Assembly (NCBI GenBank): GCA_035048495.1
Contig: CM068544.1
Coordinates: 50,927,893-50,991,892 of the forward strand
Source of the DNA: Euptelea pleiosperma
Taxonomy: Eukaryota; Streptophyta; Magnoliopsida; Ranunculales; Eupteleaceae
Length of the DNA: 64,000 bases
Reading direction: 5' to 3'
Shown: positions 11,501 to 23,500 of the stretch, in pieces
How the letters are laid out: each line of letters begins with the position of its first letter
Position numbering within the stretch: the stretch's first letter is position 1
Program-made: the position numbers and the translations under genes
Notes under the pieces: generated by a model
Databases searched by the model: none
Told to the model about the DNA's origin: nothing
The model's input: the letters and a program-made list of their open reading frames with translations, nothing else

Positions 11501-14500
11501 AACTTTATATGCCATCTATCATCTCTATGATTAGTGTCTCCTAATTCCAAGTCCCTCATGTACTCTTCATTTGCTAATTTTTGAAAATAACCATCAAATG
11601 TGTGGAGTGAAGGATTTTTTTTCCCAATTTAATCCCCCGTAAAAACTATTAAGGCCATTGGGACATGGTTCAATTTTAAAAAGCTGCTAAATTATTTGAT
11701 TGAAAAATGCAGCCACTAAATGCAATATCAGAGCAGGAAGTACAGGTGTCCCTTCTATAAGAAGTCTTTTTGGTGGCAAGTGCAATAAATTGTGTTTAAG
11801 TTGCATATTAGTTGTCCACATGGTTCAAAATGTTTTTTGTTTCGGTTGTGAGACATCTCGTTTCGGTAGTGTACCGAGACAATACATCATGCCAAATGGC
11901 TAATTTAAGTACTAAAACGGGTTTTAAAGCTTACTTTCATGTATCTGTCTTTTATAACACATATAAAAGCTAAAAAAAACAAGTTTGCAGCCTAATTAAA
12001 TATTAGAAAATGGTTTAATTTTATCATGTTGTATACTATTTTTTCCATTATATCGTTCAGTTTCGGCCGATGATCTCGTTCCGTCAGCTTACCGAAACAA
12101 CGAGATGAAACGATATTTTAAACTTTGGTTGTCCACGAGAACTTAAAGAATTCTATATGAGATATTTAGTCACCAAAAAAAAGCATGTCATGAAAATAGG
12201 ACACTTAATCTGCCATGTTTAGGATCATCTCAGGACGTGACAAAGTAACACAGTTCAATATCACCAACTACGATTTATTTCTAGCAAGAGAACTTTCTTA
12301 GGGTTATCATCAACCTGTCATTGGATTTTTCTTAGGCATACATGATAGGATATGATTTTACAGAAATAATAATGTGTGTTGATACTGACTTACAGAGGTT
12401 TGGTGCCACTGATTCTTCTGAAACTGACCGTGAACAAGTATAGCAAACTTTCTGCATGTGCATTCAAGAAGATGAAATTATTCAACCATAACTAGTACAA
12501 AAGGCTAACAGTAAACTAGACAAAGAACCCTGGATGGGAAATCATTTTAAATTTGATAACTAGAGAGTAACATCTCTTTTATATCGTTAAGTATCAAGAC
12601 AATAATGGTCAATGGGATCCTAAAGGTATATTCTCAGTTCGTTCATTTGCTTAAGCCTCGATGAAATCCAGGCACAATGAATCTTCCTTCCCGGAGAAGT
12701 TTATTTGGAGCAATCCAGTTCTATCCAAGATAGCATTTTGCCTTTGGGCAGCCTCCTTAGACAAAATTTTGACGGTCAATCACTTGATCAGTATGGGCTG
12801 GAATATGGGTAATGTCTAAAAATCTAGAGGACCTTATAAAAGGCTGGACCAATGTTCAATTTCAAGAGTGTGGCCAGATCCTTTGGAGATTTTTTTCTTT
12901 TGCAATCTGTTAGAATTTATGGAGGGAAAGAAACAATTGAATTTTTGAAGACAAATATGAATCCCAAGAGCAAGTTATCAATAAGATCATGACCAAACTA
13001 TACTATTGGATTTCAGTACTTAAGGAATTTAAAGGAATCTCTTTCAAAGTATTTCATTAAAACTGGGGGATATTTGGGCATGCTGATTTGCAACTGGGAT
13101 GACTTTGTATATTCTTGAGGCTGGTATCCCTGTTGGGAGTTTTGCATGGCCTTCTTCTTTCTGTCTTCTTTGGGGGCTTGTTCCCCTTAATACATACAAT
13201 TTATTATATAAAAAAAAAGTATCAAGCCAAGTCAGATACTAATTCCAACAGTCAATTAGCCAAAATTGAATCCCCAATGAGAAAGAAATCTATATTAACA
13301 AACAATGTACATGTGTATTTGTGTGCTTCCTCCGACTAATGCTACTCTGCTTCCTCTAATTTAATGTTGCAGACCATTGCACCTGTGGGCTACCTTTTGG
13401 CTAGCTACAACACAGAACCAAGACCGTTCTAGGAGTCCTAACTATATGACTTAAGCAAAGTTTCTCAAAGCCAGTGCACAAATTATATATATTGTATACT
13501 ACTATAAAGCCAAAACCAGGGTTGCCACCTACAGTTGTGACAATTAAGGCCTCTCTATTTAAAGGCAAAACCTGCCCTCATTAAATGCCTCTCTATTCTA
13601 AAGACAAAACCTGGGTTGGAGTACGCCCCTCCACAGTTCAGGTTGTCCAGCACGCTGATGTCCCTCATCAATGATGATGCGGGACAATAGTATAAGCCAC
13701 GTGGCACACTCTTAGAGACCACTGACTGTGTCCCATCCCTAGGTGGACCTATATACAAAATATCAACCTGATTAGTGATTTCAAACCTTTGGATCTGAGT
13801 ACCCCCAATAATGCTCAAAATCTAAGTTTAAAAATCAATCCATGAAAATGATTCCAAAATAATGGTTTTGTGAGGGTAACAACAGTACGAAAAACTTGTC
13901 GCCATGACGATCATTATCACCAAAAATCAGTCCATTTCGACATTGTTAACCATATAAAAATTTGACACTAAAAAATGGTTTAATTGGATGGTCTGGATTT
14001 TTCAAATTAAAGTCAATTTTCACGAGGTTAGGAATGTCAGAATGACCTATTTTCTGTGAGGAGGTTACAACAGTATGAAAAAACTCACTGTGTGGTTGGA
14101 CCGTCCAACGTGATCTCCATGTGGGCCCTACCACAGCGTGTAAGAACTGGATGTATGAGATGCATGTAGCTCTAGACGGAATCATATATATCAGGTCGGG
14201 ATGGGTTGACACATTTTTCAACACCTAAAATGACATGATCGCAAGGCTCACAAGGAGATGTGTTAAGGGCTAAAATTTGGTGAATCTCCTCACCATAGAG
14301 ATCATCCTCACAAGAAATCAATCATTTCTAGAACTTCTAACCCTATCATTTGTGAACTTTAGCGGTGAAAATGGACGTTCCAGAATTTTTCAACTTGCAT
14401 TCCACTTTTCGTAAGGCTTCAAATATCAGAATGGACTGATTTTTGGTGAGGAAATTATCTTCACAAAAAATCAGCCCTTAACTCATCTCCATGTGGGCTC

Positions 14501-17500
14501 CGCAACCGTTTGTCATTATATGTGTCACAAATCCATGTGTCAACATATTCCAACCCATATATATATAAATGTGAGATGACTTTTGATGAGGATGATCTCC
14601 ATGGTGAGGAGATCATGCTCACCAAAAATCAGCCCTCAACTCATCTCCATGTGGACCCCCACGAACTGTGTGTAATTTTATGCGTCACAAAAGCATGACT
14701 CATTTTATCCAAACCATGTATATACATGTATACACATATGTTCCCACGCTTGTTTAGTGCCTCTGTGCTGATACGATAAATAAAAATTTGAGCAGTACTA
14801 CTGCTCAAAGTTTATCTGTACTGCTGCATTAGCAACACTTGCCGACATCTACAAATAAAATGACCTTTACATAAAAGGTCAAACATACAAAATATTCTAC
14901 AACAATTAAAAATTATAAGATACCCATGACCTTTCAAAAGGACAAGGATACCATACCAATTAAAGATCATCATCAGGAATACTATCTAAGCAACATAGAT
15001 ATCAATGCTTGTTTCAGATTCTACATGAAATTCTCATCCTAGGTTGTAATAGGTAAACCACATGTTGGGTTTGTTTAATACCTAGTACTGTATGTAAAGT
15101 TGAATAAAATTTTTGCAAATATTTAAAAACAATAAGTAAACATAAATCTAATGCAGAGTTCAGTCTTTAAATAATCAATTCAAAAGGAGGTACACTTTTC
15201 CTGTTCATTAGTTCATCTATCACCATTTAATAGTAGGAAAATGTTAGACTAGACCTGAGGTCCACAATAAATATTAGGTTGACACTGTTGGATCCTTGAT
15301 CCTTGATCCTTGCGATAAATACCATTTCAGATTTCAAACTAAAATGGCTATATCCCTTGGATTCAATTCAAGATCCAACATTGTGAACTTAAGGACCACA
15401 ACCCCTGTTGTAGACCTCGGGGCTACTCTAGTACAGCTCTTAACAGCATGCAGAATTTTTCTGAAAACCGACGTGGAATTTATTCTATTCTTTCTGAATA
15501 GAAATTATATGATAATTAAAAAGGTAAAATTAATACACCAAGTAAAGCATGCCAAGAACTCACCATTCTAATAACTTGCTGCATTCCACCACTTCCAAAT
15601 GAGTGCCCACAAGGCAATATCATAGCATCATCCATAAAAGTTCCTCTATATAACCAAATCAACGTAAAGGAAACAATTATCGATCGGAATTTATCAGTTA
15701 ATGCAAGCGTTGGATAAGTCACCCAGCAGACAGTGGAAATTAAGAGTAATAAACAAGCCACTAGTTCTCCTTAAACTTTTAATAATAAGCAATGTGTAAC
15801 TGCCATGACAATGTTGATCATAATTTACAGAGAATACCAATTAATTCTACCTCTAGGAGCATAGTAATACCTTTGAAGCTGTAGCAAAATAACCATCACG
15901 TTGACCAATACTAATTGTCCTAAGAAAAAAAGAAAAGAAAGTGATACAAAGTAAAGGTGCATGGCAGATCTTTTTTTTTTTTTTGACAAAATCTAGGTAT
16001 TAAATTTCAGTAAATTTTGCAATCAACTAACATGTTAGTTTTGCAAAATTTCGCATGAAATCATTATTCATTTCGACAAAATTTCGAAGAGTAGTGCTTC
16101 TTGTTCGAAATTTTAAAATCACAAGCTGTATTTTGCATTCTTTCGTCGAAATTTTCGACAAAAAAAGAGCATTATGGCTAGAAATAACCAAATAGGATGA
16201 CTTTTGGTGTATTACAAAGGGGTGGGCTAAATATTGATGTGAGCAGTGGGTCTGAAAGGATGCCACGTGGCCTTTTTGGGGTGGACATTAAGGTTTTTTT
16301 GGTACTACCAAATGTAACTAGTCAATATCTTTCTTTCTTCTTTTAATTTTCTTTTCTTTTTTTTGGTAAGGACCTAGTCTATATCTTTTTGATCAGCAGT
16401 ATCTTCAATTGTACATCAATGTTTTCTTCTTAACATTTAATAATATATGTGGTTAGGAATTGAGACATTTATAAATGAGCATTGTTGCTGTTGGCATTTT
16501 ATAAATCCACGTCGTTAGATGGCTCTTGATATTCACATCACATAAACCTTGATGATCATTCAACAGTGTGGATTGCAGACCTTAAAGATGCTAATAACTT
16601 GTTACAAACCTTGCCAATTGATATAATTGACCTTGGAAGAAGGTCAATCCTATGATTTGTCCAGTATAGCAACTATTTAGCCATTAACCAAAACATGGCA
16701 ATTATATATAAGAGCTAGCTTATCAAAATATATATATATGATGAGCTAAGCTTGTATGGGGGTCGGCCTCAGAAAAAATTTCGTGTGAACTACCCTTAAA
16801 ATGCCACGTGGCACACACTTTCTATGTGGCTGTGACCTCATTTGTGAAGTGTCATGTAATCTTTTAATTGGACATAATATACTTAATTTGACATGATTTA
16901 GTAATTATAATAATTTTCATGTGTAATTTCAGTCTTTTTTACTATTAGGCATTCAAACACCTACTTCACCGTGTAAAAAAATGCTATGAACATTCATTTC
17001 CACAATCCATATGGTTTTTAATATAGTTTGATGGCTTATGAATGTGTTTTCATGCTTTTTTTTTATCATTTTCTAAAGTTTCAACAAAAGTTTCCCCAAT
17101 ATTTCTATCATTTTCCTAAAAAATGCACTTTCCACACTACGATGAAAATTTCTCCAAAAATTTCCCTTTCGCGAGAGGTCAAAATATACCTCGACAGCGA
17201 AATTTAATACCTTGGACACAATCAAATTCTCGGTATACATTTCCTCCAACCCGATAGGCTGCACAGAAAGAAGGCTTAAGTTATTTTAATGTCCATCAAA
17301 AGTTCCATAACCACAGAAGTTCGACTTTTGAACATGTTTTAAAAGAAAATGTTTAGTTTTACTTTCTTTGGTTTCCAGGAGGAAATTATGACCACGAGAT
17401 AATGATTAGCAGTAAAAATTTTACCTAAATCAACCAGTCCATTGAAACACACAAGAAAAAGGTAAATCTCCTACATCCACCCACAAATTAAATACACTTA

Positions 17501-20500
17501 CACAGACCTTAAACTGTACTCCTAAAGCTTGCTATCTTCACCATTCAAGAACCAATCCAGGAGCAAGGTGTTGTCTTGTCTATGACCCAAGGGAGTAGCT
17601 TCAACTAACTTCCAATCTACTAGCTCTTTTATGAAAGCTAACCAATAGCTAGCTGCCGTCTATGTCCTCATTGGGAAACATAACGAGAGTCACACTGAGA
17701 TGCAAGATAAACCACCAGAAACAATACAGGACCCACTGAATGACTATCAGTATCAGGATCTCATTCCCAAGGAACCAACTGATGGTCTCCCTATCAGCCC
17801 TCTATTCAATGTTTCTAATCTTCATGATTTCCCAGGGTATGATCACGAGATCAATCAACGACATCAGAGAACATGGACTGATCTGATACTGAAGAAGCCA
17901 ACCGAGAAAATTGAAGATATAATAGACGTGCAAGATATCCCCAAATGACACGGCAATAACTACCATAAATACCTAATCAAATGGAAGAGCCAACACTTAA
18001 GTGACTGTACATTGGTTGCTGAAACATAGTCAGCGAGTAGAGCAGCCACTGATGATTGTTGCATAATATATTCAGGATCAGCTAATAACAATGAAGGGTG
18101 GACAAGTTGGAAACAGGGATGATGGAAGAAATCAGCTGCTTCAGTGTTAGCAGTAAATAGGGAGTTGATGAGAAATAATTAAGTATAGATGCATTTTAGT
18201 CCATCTTTTTCTTTTATTTAAGCTGGAGGTATAAAATTAGATGTAATGGAGACTGTGATCTATTAGGATTCCTTAGTTGAGAGGCCAGCCAATATATAAT
18301 GTAATGGGAGGGTTTTCATTTCAGCTTGGAAGTTCTAGAGAAGAGAAAGAGACTGTAAAGTTTCCCCTTGGCAAATGTTGATTGTTTCCTCACTTGTCAT
18401 TGTGATTGTCTTATTTTTTTTCCTCCTCTAATTCTTTCTTTCCCTCCAATGATTATCCTCCCCCACCACGAAAACTCTTTTCTTTTCACAAAACTACCAA
18501 TCCTAGGGCAATTAATACAAGTCCACATGAAATGTGATTGCAAGAGGTTGCCTTCCCAATATATATATATATATATATATAACCAAATCTCGACGAACAG
18601 GTGTTGGGCAAAGTGCACATGGATATTCAAATACTAAAGGGAGGATAAGGCAATCAACTTTGACAAAGTCACAAAGCCATATCCTTTTTTCCTAAGTATC
18701 TAATTGAGATGTCATTAGATACACCAAAAAGCTTTTTCCAAGATATACAACAGCTATCTCTAGGCTTTTGGAGCCATTCTATTGTTTTAAACCTTAAAAC
18801 GACATTAGAAGTCCATCAATGGTGATGTGATTTAATGGTAAACATACTTAATATTAGATTTACGTTACGTTGCATAAATGATTAAGATTTGAAGGCACTT
18901 GCCTTAACGGAAGAAATGACTCTAGATAGAATTGAAAGGATATAAGTGGGATAAGGCTTATGATCATGATGATTTTCCCATAAACAGTTGTAGTGAAGAC
19001 ATTATAGTGGAGACTTGAAGACTCCACGTTGGAAAGATGCATGTGTGTTGCGTAGGGAGCTTTTGGAGAGTTTTTACTACTTTCTAAGCTTATTTTGATG
19101 TTTTTTTTAGAATTTTGAGTGTCTTTGCAACTAACTCTTTTAATTTCTAGGCTTATTTTGATGTTAGGGGGATCATTGTAATATAAACTCTTTTAGATTA
19201 GAGTGTCTTGAGTTATTATATAAACTCTTTTAGTTGTAATCTTTCATTGATGATGAAATATTGATTTTGCTCTTGAGAAATCTCTTGTGGATTGTTTTCT
19301 TCTTCCTTGGTGCGAATCCGAAAGGTACTCTTTATCTCTCTTCTCTTTTCCTCCATCACTTTTTTTTTTTTTTTTGATAGGTAAAATGAATTATATTAAA
19401 AGAGGGCTGAGAAGGCCCAACAAGCTAACAGCAAAAGCAAGAAAGGACTACCAAAAGCACTAGAACACCCAACAACTCAACTCCCAAACCACAATTAGGA
19501 CACCAAACGATCCCACCGAACAACAAACTCGTCAAATCTAAATTGTTTCAACTCAGAAATAGCTGATGCCCAGTGATACATAGTAGCTTTGACGTTCATA
19601 ATGATCTCCTCAATGGATGCTTCCTTGTCTTCAAAAATTCTTCGGTTTCTCTCCTTCCATATCACCCAACATATAGCAAAAGGGGTAATCCGCCATAGCT
19701 TACGACCACAAGAGGAAAACGCCTTGGTGCTCCAACCGGTAAGAGTGTCAAAGACTGAAAGCGGAAAGACCCATGACATCCCAAAAAGAGACAGGAAGTA
19801 CTCCCAAATCTCCTTCGACACCCTACAATGAATAAGCAAATGCGCTGTGGACTCCTCTCCTTGCCTGCATAGGATACAACGGCTAGGAATTTGAAGACCT
19901 CGTTTTCTAAGATTCTCCACTGACAGGATCTTGTCAAGCATGGCACACCAAACGAAAAACACTACTTTGGACGGGATGGGAGTACTCCACAGCCGTTTGC
20001 CTGGAAAAGATCTCTGATGAGGATCACAGAAAGAGGAGTAGAATGACTTAACGGAGAATCTCCCTTTCGAGTCGTGATTCCACCACCTTCTATCGGCAAC
20101 ATCCTCAACTAGTTGGACCCCATCCAATTGACTAACCAAAGCAGCCACCGTCTCCATCTCCCAGTCATTGATTCTTCTACGAAAGCCCAGATCCCAAGAC
20201 ACGGGACCGGAATCTCTAGACGCCACCTCGCTGACGCTAACCCCTTTGTGGTTAGATAAGGCATAAATGGATGGGAAGTCCTCCTCCAGAGAAGATTCCC
20301 CGCACCACACATCCTCCCAAAATCTGACCGTGACACCATTACCCACCTTGAATTTGCTTCTATTTATAATTTCTTCTCTCAGCTTGGATATACCTTTCCA
20401 GACTCCCACTCCATATGAGGTATTGACCTCCCCGCATTCCCAACCATGAGTCACTAAGCCTTGCTTAGCCGAAACCACTTTTCTCCATAAACTGTCTTTT

Positions 20501-23500
20501 TCCTCCCCGAACCTCCAAATCCATTTACCGAGCAAAGCTTGATTCATCTTCTTCAATTGGCGAACACCGAGCCCCCCTTCATCTTTAGGTTTGCAAATCG
20601 AAGCCCAATTAACCAGATGATACCTATGCTTCTCTTCTTTGTCATCCCATAAGAAATTCCTGATCACCTTTTCAATGCTCTTAGCCACTCCCTTTGGCAT
20701 AGGAAACAGAGACATAAAATAAATAGGCAAGTTGGAGAGCGTGCTCTTGGCCAGCGTAATTCTGCCCCCTTTGGATAACAAAACCTTCTTCCAAGCCGCC
20801 AATTTTCTCTGAATCCGTTCAATGACTGGGTCCCATATGTTTTTCGAATTACTTCTTGCGCCTAGCGGGAGACTGAGATATGTCGTGGGGAGCTTACCTT
20901 TTTTGCATGACAAACAAACAGCAATCTCATCTAAATTCTCCACCTCTCCCACCCCAAACACTTCACTCTTAGAGAGATTAATCCGGAGGCCGGATACAAC
21001 TTCGAAACACCGCAAAACCCCGAGCAGAACCTGAGCTTGCATACGCGAGGCCCCAACAAAGAACATAGTATCATCGGCAAACTGAAGATGAGATATGACG
21101 GGGCCCTCATTACCAACTTTAAAGCCTTCCAAAAAACCTCCATCAACTGCCTTATCTGCCAGCCGACTCAACCCCTCCACAACAATAATGAAGAGATAAG
21201 GCGATAACGGATCCCCTTGGCGAAGGCCTCTAGAGCTAGAAAAGAATCCAGCCGGAGCACCATTAACTAGGACCGAAAAGCGAACTGTCGATATGCAAGT
21301 GCGGATCCATTTTCTCCACTTATAACCAAACCCCATATGACTAAGCATATAGTCCAGGAAAGACCAATTAACATGGTTGTACGCCTTTTCCATATCCACT
21401 TTACACACCATGCCCGGATTAATCCCACGCTGTCTATGATCAATTACTTCATTAGCGATAAGGACTCCATCCAAATCTGACGCCCACTGACAAAGGCTCC
21501 TTGGGTAGGAGAAATAATGCTTCCCAGAACCCCTCTCAACCTCGCTGCCAAGATTTTGGCAATAATCTTATAGGTGCTACCCAGCAGACTAATGGGCCGA
21601 AAATCCGTGAGAGAATCAGCACCTTCCTTCTTGGGGATGAGAGAAATGAAAGTAGAGTTAGCCCTCCAGTCAAGCCACGAATCACTATGAAATTCCTCCA
21701 CCACCCGCATAAAATCCTTGCCCACAATGGCCCAGCATGCAGAAAAGAACGCCAAGGGAAAACCATCAGGCCCAGGAGCCTTGTCTCCCCCCAAGGTCTT
21801 GATAGCTTCCAGCACTTCTGCTTCGTCAATCGGTCTTTCCAACCAGCTGCTTTTCCCGTCTTCTATCTGATTGAACTCCAACCCATCGAGCTTGGGCCTC
21901 TCAGATGAAGATTCAGAATATAGATGGGAATAAAAGGAAACAATGGCTTCTCTGATTCGCTCCTCTTCTTCAACTATCGCCCCATCCACTTTAATATGAG
22001 AAATAGTGTTGACTCTTCTCCTAGCATTCGCAATCCTATGGAAAAATTTGGTATTCTTATCACCTTCTTTAAGCCATGTAACCCTGGACTTCTGTCTCCA
22101 ACTCGTCTCTTCCTGACGGGCTAAGGATAGGAAGTCCCTCTTCAAATCAATCCTCCTTCTAAACTCTTCTCTAGAGAGTGTCTCCTCCTCTTCCTTAATG
22201 TCAAGTCTACTGATTTCCTGATTCAATTCCCCCATTTTCTTCTCAATTCTCCCAACAACTTCTACATTCCACACCTTCAGACACTTCTTAAGAGCATTCA
22301 ACTTCTTCCAAAAGATGAACCCCGCCCGACCCGAGAAGTTAAAAGACGACCATCTAGACTCAACCTCCTTCATAAAAGAAGCCTCCTGTAACCACATGAG
22401 CTCAAACCGAAAAGGAGAAGGTCTTCGCCTAATTCCCCCACAATCCAAAACTATTGGCCAATGATCCGACACTGGGTGATGAATGGCTGATTGAATCACC
22501 TCTGGTCGTCTTTTAGCACTTTTACCCTAAGTTTGTGAAATCCTAACCCTATCATATCAATCCCTAAAAGGCTAAAACCCTAAATTTCTTGCCATTTACT
22601 ATTCACGGTATTGTTCATGGTACTATTCACATTACTGTTCACATTATTGTTCACAGTTACTATTCACATTACGTTCATGGTACTGTTCACAGCTATTTAT
22701 TAATTTTAAAAAAATAATCAACACTATCCTTCTCAAAACCCTAGAAATCTTAAAGTCCTTATAACCCTTTTTTACCCATTCCAGTCGTATATTCGCCCAA
22801 TCAACCCCTTAAGCCTTTGCCTTCACAACCACATTTACCTAAGAGAATGGAAGTGATTGAGGATATCTTGGACGAGCAAGTAGTTTCCACCAAGCAAGGA
22901 GGTTTTTAGAAATACCTTATCAAATGGAAGAACAGACCAGCGTTAGATAGTTCGTGGCTAACAAAGATAGATTTGCAACAGCTCGACCCCGATTTACTAG
23001 AGCGTTATCGCAATTTTATTTTATTTCGCCAGTGGCGAAATCTTTTCAGACAAGGAGAGTTGATGTCCACCCCTAAAACCTAAATTTCTTGCCATTTACT
23101 ATTTATGGTATTGTTTACGCTACTGTTCACGGTATTGTTCACAGTTACTATTCATAGTTATTTATTAATTTTTTTAAAAAAATCAAACCCTACCCTTCTC
23201 AAAAACCCTAAAGTCCTTATAACCATTTTTTACCCATTCCAATCTTGTTTCAGCCTTTAATGATTCTCTAAGCTTGTTGGAAATTCCACCTTCCAATATA
23301 TCCTCGCCGTTAAAGCAACGGGTTTAATATTGTGGGATTGTGTGAAGGCCTTGAACTTTAATAAATTTATTTGCTTGAATCTGATTATTTGTATGTGATT
23401 AGCATGAAAATTTATTATTTTATTGTTCTTAATAATTTTCTGTTAATCTCAGCCTTTAGTTGGAAGCCATCACATTCGTCCTGCATCATTAGAGACTTAG

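Noticed and set aside
14230..14740. Repeated AAAATCAGCCC units as a possible CRISPR-like array
   Set aside because: Spacing is irregular, units are inverted as well as direct, and the DNA is plant nuclear.
21501..21908. 135-codon plus-strand frame opposite the L1
   Set aside because: Antisense shadow of reverse transcriptase coding sequence.
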